Assembly (NCBI GenBank): GCA_003240735.1
Contig: QFNE01000010.1
Location: forward strand, 31,723 to 95,722
Direction: 5' to 3'
From: Paracoccus denitrificans
GTDB lineage: Bacteria; Pseudomonadota; Alphaproteobacteria; Rhodobacterales; Rhodobacteraceae
DNA: 64,000 nucleotides
A model generated the notes under the pieces. It saw only the letters and a program-made list of their open reading frames with translations, did no database searches and was not told the DNA's origin. Below are positions 16,550-24,718 of the stretch, piece after piece. The position numbers were made by a program, and so were the translations under genes. Each line of letters starts with the position of its first letter. Position 1 is the first letter of the stretch.

Positions 16550-17434
16550 ATGTCCGATCTCGTCCTGACCGTCGCCTGTCCGTCCAAGCGGGGCATCGTT
16601 GCCGCCGTCGCAAATTATCTGGCGGATAGGGGATGCAACATCACCGACTCTGCCCAGTTCGATGACCAGCAGAACGGGCGCTTCTTCATGCGCGTGGCGT
16701 TCCTGTCCGAGACCGGCGCGACGATCGACGATCTTCGCCGCGACTTTGACGGGGTGGCTGACGCGTTCGGTATGGATTGGGCGTTCCACAATCCCGACGC
16801 CCGGATGCGCGTCCTGCTGATGGTGTCGAACTTCGGGCACTGCCTGAACGATATTCTGTATCGCTGGCGGATCGGCGCATTGCCGGTCGACATCGTGGGT
16901 GTTGTGTCGAACCATCTGACGTATCAAAAGGTCGTCGTCAGCAACGACATTCCGTTCTATCACATCCGTGTGACGCCCCAGACCAAGCCCGAGGCTGAGG
17001 CTGAACTGATGCGCGTGGTCGAGGAGACGGGGGCCGAACTGATCGTTCTGGCCCGCTACATGCAGGTTCTGTCAGATGCGATTTGCCAGACGATGTCGGG
17101 CCGCATTATCAACATCCACCATTCGTTCCTGCCCAGCTTCAAGGGCGCGAACCCCTACAAACAGGCGTTTGAGCGTGGGGTGAAGCTGATCGGCGCAACG
17201 GCGCACTATGTCACCGCCGATCTGGACGAGGGTCCGATCATAGAACAGGACACCGTTCGTGTGACCCACGCACAAAGCCCCGATGACTATGTCAGCCTTG
17301 GTCGCGACGTTGAGGCGCAGGTGCTGTCCCGCGCCATCCATGCCCATATCAACCACCGCGTCTTCTTGAACGGCTCGAAAACGGTCGTCTTCCCGGCAAG
17401 CCCGGGCGGCTACGCGTCTGAACGGATGGGCTGA
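16550..17434 (+). CDS. purU: Formyltetrahydrofolate deformylase
   Basis: PurU hydrolyses 10-formyl-THF to THF and formate, balancing one-carbon pools and supplying formate for purine synthesis. The 294-residue protein has an N-terminal ACT domain (LTVACPSKRGIVAAVANYLA) and a C-terminal formyltransferase-like hydrolase domain with IINIHHSFLPSFKGANPYKQ, GATAHYVTADLDEGPIIEQD and the catalytic His/Asp set. The ATG preceded by GGGGGAACC is chosen over one seven codons upstream. Its last 25 bases overlap the end of the convergent phzF-family gene. Confidence 0.96.
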   Translation: MSDLVLTVACPSKRGIVAAVANYLADRGCNITDSAQFDDQQNGRFFMRVAFLSETGATIDDLRRDFDGVADAFGMDWAFHNPDARMRVLLMVSNFGHCLNDILYRWRIGALPVDIVGVVSNHLTYQKVVVSNDIPFYHIRVTPQTKPEAEAELMRVVEETGAELIVLARYMQVLSDAICQTMSGRIINIHHSFLPSFKGANPYKQAFERGVKLIGATAHYVTADLDEGPIIEQDTVRVTHAQSPDDYVSLGRDVEAQVLSRAIHAHINHRVFLNGSKTVVFPASPGGYASERMG

Positions 17435-18330
17435 CCCACGGGGGGCGGGGACAGTTCGCCTCGCATGACCGGGACAGCCTGTCCCGCAATCCCGACCTGC
17501 GAGAGGCTGGCCTTCGACACTTCTGCATGGACCGTGACGTGCGATGGCCGGCCCATTTCGAATCCTTGCCGCAGGTGGATGACATTGCTGCCTTCGACCA
17601 AAAGTCCGGCTGCGTTCAGAACGCCAGCAAGGATCGCTGATGCCGACCCTGTGGCAGGGTCTTCGAACCCTTCGCCGGCGAACATCCGGGACCGGAACTG
17701 CAGGCCGTCACCATCCGGCGTGAACAGGTACACGCTGCCCCAAATGCGTTCCGATTTGAGCGCGTCAAAGGTTGGTTGCGTGATGCGCGCCGCTGCAAGG
17801 GTCGCCCGATCGGCAACCGGCACGAACACAAAGTCCGGGCCACCGACCCAATGCGCCGGCCGCAGTTCAGCGAACCCGATCTGGCCGGGCCGCAAGCCAA
17901 GGGCGTCGGCGAGTGTCTGGGTTTCTGGCGCAGGGCCAGCTTCGTTCGGCAGCACCGGGACCGTCACACGTGCCGACGCTGCGCTGCCCGACACGCGTAT
18001 CACGACGCACTCTGCCAGCCCGGCCTTCGTGCGCAGACGGATCGTTTTTGTACCTTCGCCCGGTTCTCGCGCCGCCAAGGCCACGGCGCATCCCAGTGTC
18101 GGGTGACCGGCAAACGGCATTTCGGCAGCCGGATGGAAAATCCGCACAGTCGCAGTTTCATCCGGCGACTGGGGGGGCAGGACGAAGATCGTCTCGGACA
18201 GGTTGAACTCTCGGGCAATGGTCTGCATCTGCTCGGTCGTCAGCGTCATATCGGGGTCATAGACCACCGCGAGCGGGTTTCCGGCAAAGGGTGCGTCGGT
18301 AAAGACGTCCAGCGTTTCGAATTTCAGCAT
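17410..18330 (-). CDS. PhzF-family isomerase/epimerase
   Basis: A 306-residue member of the PhzF/diaminopimelate-epimerase-like fold. It shows FETLDVFTDAPFAGNPLAVV at the N-terminus, LSETIFVLPP with the conserved active-site Glu region, FHPAAEMPFAGHPTLGCAVA and FEDPATGSASAILAG. The reaction is unknown; family members catalyse isomerisation of small hydroxy or amino acids, and no phenazine genes are nearby. An in-frame GTG two codons upstream is possible, but the ATG matches family N-termini. It is downstream of typA on the same strand, beyond a terminator, and convergent with purU. Confidence 0.9.
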   Translation of the reverse strand: MLKFETLDVFTDAPFAGNPLAVVYDPDMTLTTEQMQTIAREFNLSETIFVLPPQSPDETATVRIFHPAAEMPFAGHPTLGCAVALAAREPGEGTKTIRLRTKAGLAECVVIRVSGSAASARVTVPVLPNEAGPAPETQTLADALGLRPGQIGFAELRPAHWVGGPDFVFVPVADRATLAAARITQPTFDALKSERIWGSVYLFTPDGDGLQFRSRMFAGEGFEDPATGSASAILAGVLNAAGLLVEGSNVIHLRQGFEMGRPSHVTVHAEVSKASLSQVGIAGQAVPVMRGELSPPPVGQPIRSDA

Positions 18331-18369
18331 GGGCACACCAGATTTCGTCGCGCTTCTGTACGCGAAATG

Positions 18370-18396
18370 AAAAGGGCGGAACCCTTGGTCCCGCCC
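18370..18396 (-). terminator. Intrinsic terminator of typA
   Basis: On the minus strand a 10-bp stem (GGGCGGGACC with GGTTCCGCCC, one G-T wobble, loop AAG) is followed by TTTTC. It starts 6 bp beyond the typA stop codon, which supports termination there before the PhzF-family gene. Confidence 0.75.
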
Positions 18397-18402
18397 CGAT
18401 GA

Positions 18403-20223
18403 TCAGGCGTCGCTGCGTGCGGCGCGCTTGCGTTCGTGCGGGTCCAGATGGCGCTTGCGCAGGCGAATGGCCTTGGGCGTCACTTCGACCAGCTCGTCAT
18501 CGTCGATATAAGCGATGGCCTCTTCCAGCGACATCCGGACCGGGGTCGTCAGGCGAACGGCTTCGTCGGTGCCCGAGGCGCGGACGTTCGTCAGCTTCTT
18601 GCCCTTCAGGGGGTTCACTTCCAGATCGTTGTCGCGCGAATGCTCGCCAATGATCATGCCTTGATAGACCTGCTCCTGTGCGCCGATGAACAGCTTGCCG
18701 CGTTCTTCCAGGTTCCAGAGCGCATAGGCGACGGACACGCCGTCCTCCATCGAGATCAGGACGCCTTGGCGGCGGCCCTGGATCGCGCCCTTGTAGGGGG
18801 CCCAGGCATGGAAGATGCGGTTCAGCACGCCATTGCCGCGCGTATCTGTCATGAATTCGCCTTGATACCCGATCAGGCCGCGCGACGGCACATGTGCCAC
18901 GATGCGGGTCTTGCCGTGGCCGGCGGGACGCATTTCGACCAGATCGCCCTTGCGGGTGCCGGTCAGCTTGTCGATGACCGCGCCGGTGTATTCGTCGTCG
19001 ACGTCGATGATGACTTCTTCGATCGGCTCCAGACGCTCACCATTCTCCTCGCGGAAGATGACGCGGGGACGGCTGATCGACAGCTCGAACCCTTCACGGC
19101 GCATGTTTTCGATCAGGACGCCCATCTGCAATTCGCCACGGCCCGACACGACGAACGCGTCACCGCCGGGGGTGTCTTCGACACGGATCGCGACGTTGGT
19201 TTCGGCTTCGCGCATCAGACGTTCGCGAATCACACGCGACTGAACCTTGCTGCCGTCGCGTCCAGCCAGCGGGCTGTCGTTGATGCCGAAGGTGACGCTG
19301 ATGGTCGGCGGATCGATCGGCTGCGAGGGCAGGGCGTTTTCGACTTCGGGTGCTGCCAGCGTGTCGGCCACGGTGGCCTTGGTCATGCCCGCCAGCGTGA
19401 CGATGTCACCGGCCACAGCCTCATCAATAGGCTGCTGGGTCAGGCCACGGAACGCGAGGACTTTGGAGATACGGAACTGCTCGATCCGTTGGCCGTCACG
19501 CGAAAGAGCCTTCAGTGTGTCACCCGCCTTGGCGGTGCCCGCTTCGACACGGCCGGTCAGGATGCGCCCGATGAAGGGATCGGCGCCGAGCGTCGTTGCC
19601 AGCATCTGGAACGGCTCATCCTTGCGGGTGATCTGCTTGGGCTGATCGACGTGCTTCAGAATCAGGTCGAACAGCGCCGACATGTCTTTCTGCGGGCCAT
19701 TCAGTTCGGCGTCGGCCCAACCGTTCACGCCGGATGCATAGACGTGGGGGAAGTCCAGCTGTTCGTCGTTCGCGCCCAAGTTGGCGAACAGGTCGAACAC
19801 CTCGTTCAGGGTCTGGTCGGGCTCGGCTGCGGGTTTGTCGACCTTGTTCAGAACGACGATCGGCTTCAGCCCCAGCGCGAGCGCCTTGGAGGTCACGAAT
19901 TTCGTCTGCGGCATCGGCCCTTCGGCGGCATCGACCAGCAGGCAGACGCCGTCGACCATGGACAGGATACGCTCAACCTCGCCACCGAAATCGGCGTGGC
20001 CGGGGGTGTCCACGATGTTGATACGCGTGCCCTTCCATTCGACCGAGGTCGCCTTGGCAAGGATCGTGATGCCGCGTTCACGTTCGATGTCGTTACTGTC
20101 CATCGCGCGTTCGGCGACGGCCTGGTTTTCGCGGAACGAACCCGACTGCTTCAGAAGCTGGTCGACCAGAGTCGTCTTGCCATGGTCGACGTGCGCGATG
20201 ATCGCGATATTGCGGATGTCCAT
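18403..20223 (-). CDS. typA: Ribosome-associated translational GTPase TypA/BipA
   Basis: TypA is a cytosolic EF-G-like GTPase that binds the 70S ribosome and helps 50S assembly, especially in cold or stress. The 606-residue protein has G1 AHVDHGKTT, DTPGHADFGG (G3) and VLNKVDKPAA (G4), elongation-factor domains II, III and V, and the TypA-specific C-terminal region ending in a basic tail (LRKRHLDPHERKRAARSDA). The start follows a GGAAAGG ribosome binding site with 7-nt spacing. That site is inside a strong hairpin, so translation may be regulated. A terminator follows the gene. Confidence 0.97.
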   Translation of the reverse strand: MDIRNIAIIAHVDHGKTTLVDQLLKQSGSFRENQAVAERAMDSNDIERERGITILAKATSVEWKGTRINIVDTPGHADFGGEVERILSMVDGVCLLVDAAEGPMPQTKFVTSKALALGLKPIVVLNKVDKPAAEPDQTLNEVFDLFANLGANDEQLDFPHVYASGVNGWADAELNGPQKDMSALFDLILKHVDQPKQITRKDEPFQMLATTLGADPFIGRILTGRVEAGTAKAGDTLKALSRDGQRIEQFRISKVLAFRGLTQQPIDEAVAGDIVTLAGMTKATVADTLAAPEVENALPSQPIDPPTISVTFGINDSPLAGRDGSKVQSRVIRERLMREAETNVAIRVEDTPGGDAFVVSGRGELQMGVLIENMRREGFELSISRPRVIFREENGERLEPIEEVIIDVDDEYTGAVIDKLTGTRKGDLVEMRPAGHGKTRIVAHVPSRGLIGYQGEFMTDTRGNGVLNRIFHAWAPYKGAIQGRRQGVLISMEDGVSVAYALWNLEERGKLFIGAQEQVYQGMIIGEHSRDNDLEVNPLKGKKLTNVRASGTDEAVRLTTPVRMSLEEAIAYIDDDELVEVTPKAIRLRKRHLDPHERKRAARSDA

Positions 20224-20228
20224 TCGGG

Positions 20229-20278
20229 GGCCTTTCCGGTGTGCGCGGCCCCGTTACCGCAGGGCCGACGGAAAGGCC
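20229..20278 (-). promoter_or_regulatory. typA: typA leader hairpin that pairs the ribosome binding site
   Basis: On the minus strand GGCCTTTCCG pairs perfectly over 10 bp with CGGAAAGGCC, and a nested 6-bp stem (CGGCCC/GGGCCG) sits inside with a 10-nt loop. The 3' arm contains GGAAAGG, the only good ribosome binding site of typA, 7 nt before the ATG. No T-tract follows, so this looks like an SD-masking element, not a terminator. Control by temperature or by a ligand is inference. Confidence 0.55.
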
Positions 20279-20310
20279 AGACAAAACCGGCAGGGACGTG
20301 GGGATCGCGG

Positions 20311-20385
20311 TTAACGCAGGCCCAGCAGGTTAAGAATGAACAGCACCACCACCACAAGCCCGATCAGATAGATGATTGCATTCAT
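20311..20385 (-). CDS. 24-residue single-span membrane peptide, uncharacterised
   Basis: A 25-codon reading frame encodes MNAIIYLIGLVVVVLFILNL followed by LGLR. Nearly the whole peptide is one transmembrane helix with a single C-terminal arginine. AAGGAGC lies 6 nt before the ATG, an almost ideal ribosome binding site, and the frame ends in TAA. It lies in the 189-bp gap between the nucleoside hydrolase gene and typA on the same strand. Such tiny hydrophobic proteins are usually missed by gene callers. The function is unknown. It might be a regulatory membrane peptide or a leader peptide for typA. Confidence 0.6.
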   Translation of the reverse strand: MNAIIYLIGLVVVVLFILNLLGLR

Positions 20386-20412
20386 GAGACAGCTCCTTGG
20401 GCGTGGTCGTGG

Positions 20413-21375
20413 TTAAACCGGCGGCGCGCCGCGGGGTTCCGTATCAAGCGAACCGATGCGCGAAGTCAGCAGATCGAACAGGCCGTCGCGATCGACCTGG
20501 TTCAGAAACAGCGCATTCGGTTTGCGGTCGGTCACGCCCCACCAGTCCGCGACGGTCATGCCTGACGTGAATTTGCCCTGCGTTTCGATTTCGACGTTGA
20601 TGCGCCGGCCCGAAAACAGATCGGGTTGGATCAGCCATGCGATGGTGCAGGGGTCGTGCAGCGGCGCGCCGAGGCTGCCGTACTTTTCCTTGTCGAATCG
20701 TTCGAAGAAATCGGTCCACCGTGCGGTCGCCTGTCCGACAGGGCCGGTTTGCGCGATGGCGTCGACCCAAGCCCGTGACGTCAGCGCCTTGTGGGTGACG
20801 TCCAGCGGCAGAACGACCAGATCGATGCCTGCGCCGAACACAATCGCGGCGGCCTCAGGGTCGATATAGATGTTGAATTCGGCCGCAGGGGTAACGTTGC
20901 CGACTTCAAAATACGCGCCGCCCATCAACACGATCCGTTGGATACGACCTGCAATGTCGGGGGCCTGTTGCAGTGCCAGCGCGATGTTCGTCAGCGGACC
21001 CAACGCGACCAGCGTGACCGTGCCGGCGGGCTGGGCCCGCAGGGTGCGGATGATGAAATCGACGGCACCTTCGGATTGCAGCGGCATCTGCGGGTCGGGC
21101 AGGTCCACGCCATCAAGACCGGTTTTGCCGTGGACATGTTCGGCGGTGACCAGCGCGCGGGTCAACGGCCGGTCGGCGCCTGCAAACACCGGAATGTCCG
21201 TCCGGCCCGCCAACTCGCAGATGACGCGCGCGTTCCGTTCGGTCAGCGCCAGCGGCACGTTTCCTGCGACCGCCGTGATGCCCAGAATTTCCAGCTCTGG
21301 CGAGGCGAACGCCAGCAGGAGCGCGACCGCGTCGTCCTGTCCGGGGTCCGTGTCAATGATGATTTTCTGCGCCAT
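20413..21375 (-). CDS. Inosine-uridine preferring nucleoside hydrolase
   Basis: The 320-residue enzyme cleaves the N-glycosidic bond of ribonucleosides for salvage. It has the calcium-binding signature IIIDTDPGQDDAVALL at residues 4-19, VTLVALGPLTNIALAL, VLMGGAYFEVGNVTPAAEFN and LHDPCTIAWL, all typical of the IunH/RihA family. The ATG giving MAQKIIIDTD is selected because the family begins there; a frame 19 codons longer has no family features. Substrate preference cannot be read. It is followed by the small membrane peptide gene and typA on the same strand. Confidence 0.93.
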   Translation of the reverse strand: MAQKIIIDTDPGQDDAVALLLAFASPELEILGITAVAGNVPLALTERNARVICELAGRTDIPVFAGADRPLTRALVTAEHVHGKTGLDGVDLPDPQMPLQSEGAVDFIIRTLRAQPAGTVTLVALGPLTNIALALQQAPDIAGRIQRIVLMGGAYFEVGNVTPAAEFNIYIDPEAAAIVFGAGIDLVVLPLDVTHKALTSRAWVDAIAQTGPVGQATARWTDFFERFDKEKYGSLGAPLHDPCTIAWLIQPDLFSGRRINVEIETQGKFTSGMTVADWWGVTDRKPNALFLNQVDRDGLFDLLTSRIGSLDTEPRGAPPV

Positions 21376-21439
21376 GGCCGGTGTCCTTCTGGAATTGCCC
21401 GCCACCTTGGCGTCAGCAGACCGGGGCTGCAAGCGGGCG

Positions 21440-22231
21440 TCAATGGTCGCGGTGCCATAGTCCGTCGATGCGCGTGAAGTTCGTGGGGATCGGCGACAGG
21501 AACCCTGTCTGGGTCATCGGTGCGATATGGCGTGTCACCGTCAGGTCCGGCCCCGCGATATCCAGCGTGCAGAATTCGTTGCGCCGGTCGCCGGGACGGT
21601 TGCAGAGCGCCGTGCCCATCTGGATCTGCAGCAAGCGCTGCGGGCCTGTATCCGGCAGTTCACCCACCGACCAAAGATGCAGGTGGCCCGTCACGGCGAT
21701 CTGGGCGCCTGCATCTGCCAATCGGTTCAGCGCCTGCGTGGCGCCGCGCGCCAGAAACTTGTCGATGCCGGGCAAGTGCTCCAACGGGTGATGCATGACG
21801 ATCAGGTTCATCAACTGCGGCGACAGGTTTCGCAGCAGCCGATTGATCACGCCGCGCGGCACGACGCCCCGCTGCCAGGCAAAGCGGTCCACGCTGTCGA
21901 TGCCCTGCACCCGGACTTGTCCCACATCGATGGCGAAAGCGCGCCCGCGCGAAATGTTGCGGCGCCATCTGCTCCACGGGCGCAGGACGCGGCGCGTCAC
22001 TGGCCACAGCGGCACATCATGGTTGCCTGGGATCGCCCCCCACGGCGCATCCAGACCGTCGAGAAACTGACGCGCGGCGACGTATTGATCGGGCTGTCCG
22101 CGATGCGTCAGATCGCCCGCGATCACGACGAAGTCCGGCTTCGTTTCGTTCACCTCATGCAGCAGTGCGTGGACCAGTGTGGTCCGGTGAAACCCGAAAT
22201 GCAGGTCGGACAGGATCGCGATGCGCGTCAT
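21440..22231 (-). CDS. Calcineurin-like metallophosphoesterase
   Basis: A 263-residue phosphodiesterase/phosphatase with the complete metal-binding series: LSDLHFG (residues 8-14), AGDLTHRG, IPGNHD, VMHHPL and VTGHLHLW. This is the class III cyclic-nucleotide-phosphodiesterase-like subgroup, but the substrate is not evident. It is translationally coupled to the upstream lipid kinase gene (ATGA overlap), suggesting a joint role such as lipid phosphate metabolism; that is inference. No signal peptide is present. Confidence 0.9.
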   Translation of the reverse strand: MTRIAILSDLHFGFHRTTLVHALLHEVNETKPDFVVIAGDLTHRGQPDQYVAARQFLDGLDAPWGAIPGNHDVPLWPVTRRVLRPWSRWRRNISRGRAFAIDVGQVRVQGIDSVDRFAWQRGVVPRGVINRLLRNLSPQLMNLIVMHHPLEHLPGIDKFLARGATQALNRLADAGAQIAVTGHLHLWSVGELPDTGPQRLLQIQMGTALCNRPGDRRNEFCTLDIAGPDLTVTRHIAPMTQTGFLSPIPTNFTRIDGLWHRDH

Positions 22232-23223
22232 GCGGGCGCGTCCGGGTCGTCCTTGGGCGGGTCTGTCACTGCCGATCCACGTGCCGTTTCGCTTTCGACC
22301 GGGACAAGAACCGTCAACCCGCCTTTCAACACTTGCAGGTCGAACGGGCCGCGCATCTTGGTCTTTTCTCCGTCATGGGCGACCAGCTGCCTTGCGGGCG
22401 TCGTCTCGATCACCATCTCGTCGGCGATGATCATGTCGAAGTCGTCGTCGCGACTTTTGCCAACGGCCAGACGGACGGCGGCCATGATCAGCGGGGCAGG
22501 GCGGCTGGCGCGCGCAATAAAAACGGCGAAGTGACCCGCGCGGACCGCTTCGGCACCGGCAAGGCCGAAGTTGTCCAGTTGATAGGCGCTTTTTGCGACA
22601 AAGATCAGCGTGCTGCGATGCGTCTTCGTTCCCTGCGGCGTATTCAGGCTGACAGACATCGGATTGCGTAGGTTCACCAGTGTTTTCAGTACTGACCAAT
22701 AGGCCGCGACCCGGCTTCGGCCCCAACGGCGATAGATGCTTTCACGTGTTTTCAAGATCTGCGGATAGGCGCCGAAGCTGACGTTGTTCAGAAACACCGT
22801 CCGGCCAATCCGACCCACCGAAATCGATTGAAGACGCGCATTGCGCAGCGTGGCGATAGCCTGTTCGGGGGTTTCGCCGACACCCAGATCGCGCGCAAAA
22901 TAATTGAACGTCCCCCCGGGTATGACACCCATCAGAACGTCCTTTTCAGCCAACGCGCCAGCGACAGCCGCCTGAGTCCCGTCGCCGCCTGCGGCAACGA
23001 TCAGGTCGAACCCACGTTGCACTGCCTGTCGTGCGATGACCGGGATATCGCGCCCACGCTTGGTCTGTCGCAGGTCCCACGTCCCGCAATACGGCCCAAG
23101 TTCCCGGTCCAGAAGCGCGGCCAGATCGTCGGATTTCTGCTTGCCCGAACCGCCGTTCAATATGGCGCAGACGCGGGCCTTGGACAGATCGAAAGGCTGC
23201 GGCGTAAGGTCGGTGTCGGCCAT
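22228..23223 (-). CDS. Diacylglycerol/sphingosine kinase family lipid kinase
   Basis: The 331-residue protein belongs to the DagK/YegS catalytic family, which phosphorylates lipid hydroxyls with ATP. Visible motifs are ILNGGSGKQK near the N-terminus, the nucleotide-binding AAGGDGTQAAVAGAL, GVIPGGTFNYFARDLGV and, in the C-terminal beta-sandwich, HDGEKTKMRGPFDLQVL. It begins an operon with the metallophosphoesterase gene. The exact lipid substrate is unknown; phosphatidylglycerol, diacylglycerol and sphingoid bases are all known for relatives. Confidence 0.9.
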   Translation of the reverse strand: MADTDLTPQPFDLSKARVCAILNGGSGKQKSDDLAALLDRELGPYCGTWDLRQTKRGRDIPVIARQAVQRGFDLIVAAGGDGTQAAVAGALAEKDVLMGVIPGGTFNYFARDLGVGETPEQAIATLRNARLQSISVGRIGRTVFLNNVSFGAYPQILKTRESIYRRWGRSRVAAYWSVLKTLVNLRNPMSVSLNTPQGTKTHRSTLIFVAKSAYQLDNFGLAGAEAVRAGHFAVFIARASRPAPLIMAAVRLAVGKSRDDDFDMIIADEMVIETTPARQLVAHDGEKTKMRGPFDLQVLKGGLTVLVPVESETARGSAVTDPPKDDPDAPA

Positions 23224-23295
23224 GAAAATCCAATCCGTAAGACCCGCAGGCAGCTATGCTCGCGGCAACCGAAACACCTTGGTGCGGCAATGGTT

Positions 23296-23326
23296 GCCCC
23301 GGCACGCCAAAGCGCAGTGCCGGGGC
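23296..23326. other. Perfect 10-bp hairpin between the binding-protein and lipid-kinase genes
   Basis: GCCCCGGCAC and GTGCCGGGGC form a perfect stem around an 11-nt loop, 12 bp after the stop codon of the upstream minus-strand gene. There is no U-tract on either strand, so it may act as a weak terminator or as a 3'-end stabiliser of the binding-protein mRNA. Confidence 0.5.
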
Positions 23327-23337
23327 GAGAGGCTTTC

Positions 23338-24387
23338 TTAAAAGCCCGCCTTGATCTTTTCGAACTCGGCCAGCTGCTTTTCGCGCTGCGCCGGATCGTT
23401 CGGGGTCTGCGCCAGCACCGGCACGTCGACCGGGCCCAGACCCGCCTCCACGCGGGGATCGTCCTTGATCAGATCCATCCCCTTTGTATTGGTCAGCCCG
23501 TAGCCGATGGTGTCGAGCAGGCCTTTTGCGGTCGTCGGCGCCAGCCAGGCGTTGATGAAATCGTACGCCTTGTCTTCGTTACCCGGGCCGTTCTTCAGGT
23601 TGACGAATCCGCAGAAGAACGTGGACGACCCCTCTTTCGCCTGACGCTGGAAGCCGACGGGATAGTTTTCCGCCGCCAGAAGGGACAAGACATCGTTCCA
23701 CGACCACGCGATGTCGACCGCGCCTGACGCCATCAGCTGCGCTTCCTCGGCGGGGTCCGCCCAATAGGCGGCGACGTTGGTGTGGGCCTTGCGCAGCCAG
23801 TCGGCGGCGGCCTTGAACTGTTCGTCCGTGACCTTGGTCCAATCGGTCACGCCCGTTGCCAGATAGGCCAGCGCCCAGACGTCATCGGCGGAATCTGGCA
23901 GCGACGTCCGCCCCTGATACTTCGGATCGACAAAGACCTGCAGGGTCGAGACGTCCTCGGCCGGGACGGTTTCGGTGTTGTAGGCGATCGCTGCCGCGCC
24001 CCAGTCCGTCGGGACATACCAAAGCCCCTGATCGTCCTTGAAGATCGGTGAGTTCAGGAACTGGGGGTCGATGTCGGCGACGGCCGGGATCCGCGATGCG
24101 TCCCAAGGCTCAATCAGTCCGGCGTCGCGGTATTTCGACACCATCTGGCTGCAAGGGTGCGCGACGTCGGCTTTGAAGCCGGACGCGAGCTTCTGGTACG
24201 CCTCGTCGTCATCGCCATAAAGCGCGAAGGTGGGGGCCTGGCCGTATTTTTCGACATAGCCTTGGAACAGCACCGGCTCTTCGAAGCCGGCCCAGTCAAA
24301 GACTGTCAGGTCGGCGTCCGCGCCATGGGAAACAGTCGCCGGAATGGCCACGGCAAGGGTCAGGGCGGTGGTGCGCAAAAGCTTCAT
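23338..24387 (-). CDS. Polyamine-type ABC transporter periplasmic binding protein (orphan)
   Basis: A 349-residue secreted protein with a signal peptide (LLRTTALTLAVAIPATVSHG) and the PotD/PotF-like extracellular solute-binding fold: LTVFDWAGFEEPVLFQGYVE at the N-terminus, LYGDDDEAYQKLASGFKADV, GLWYVPTDWGAAAIAYNTE and AWSWNDVLSLLA. Family members bind spermidine, putrescine or related cations. No permease or ATPase gene is adjacent, so it either serves a transporter encoded elsewhere or acts in sensing. The ATG before KLLRTT gives a clean signal peptide and is preferred over a longer frame. Confidence 0.88.
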   Translation of the reverse strand: MKLLRTTALTLAVAIPATVSHGADADLTVFDWAGFEEPVLFQGYVEKYGQAPTFALYGDDDEAYQKLASGFKADVAHPCSQMVSKYRDAGLIEPWDASRIPAVADIDPQFLNSPIFKDDQGLWYVPTDWGAAAIAYNTETVPAEDVSTLQVFVDPKYQGRTSLPDSADDVWALAYLATGVTDWTKVTDEQFKAAADWLRKAHTNVAAYWADPAEEAQLMASGAVDIAWSWNDVLSLLAAENYPVGFQRQAKEGSSTFFCGFVNLKNGPGNEDKAYDFINAWLAPTTAKGLLDTIGYGLTNTKGMDLIKDDPRVEAGLGPVDVPVLAQTPNDPAQREKQLAEFEKIKAGF

Positions 24388-24718
24388 CTGGTGGTCCCGT
24401 GCTGGAGAACTGGTCTGTTTAACGATGACGCTAGCCGGGGCAGGGCGACCGGGCAAGATTACGGTAGGTGAAAACGGCCAGCAAATTCCGCCGCTGCAAA
24501 AGGATTGAGCGAATTCTTTTGTGAATCGGGGTGATTCGTGCTATATATCTGTCACAATTGCTGGCCAGAGCGACCAGCGACGTTTTTATCACGCCCTGCA
24601 ACCGGTTGCTGCCCGCTGCCATAACACAGGTCACATTGTTCCAACCGAACCCAAGGCGGTCCACACCGTCCGGGGTTCTTTTGCGCCGTTCGCAGGCGCG
24701 AAGCCAAGGAAGCAAAGA
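24388..24718 (+). other. Gene-free 331-bp region: carD promoter and long leader
   Basis: No protein-coding frame with family features is seen. It contains the carD promoter candidate, a 12-bp perfect palindrome (GCAACCGGTTGC at 24598) and a small GCGCC-N7-GGCGC hairpin shortly before the ribosome binding site. If the promoter is right, the carD mRNA leader is about 165 nt. The minus-strand binding-protein promoter must also lie here, but I see no clear match for it. Confidence 0.5.
24519..24547 (+). promoter_or_regulatory. carD: Candidate carD promoter
   Basis: TTGTGA and TATATA are spaced by 17 bp, the best sigma-70-like pair in this gene-free region, reading toward carD. Confidence 0.45.

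Noticed and set aside
18436..20565. 709-codon plus-strand reading frame opposite typA
   Set aside because: typA on the other strand has all GTPase motifs; the plus frame has no recognisable features and also covers the small membrane peptide and its intergenic region.
24598..24609. 12-bp palindrome GCAACCGGTTGC as an operator
   Set aside because: It lies within the presumed carD leader with no matching regulator nearby and is short enough to be expected by chance in GC-rich DNA; only mentioned in the leader description.
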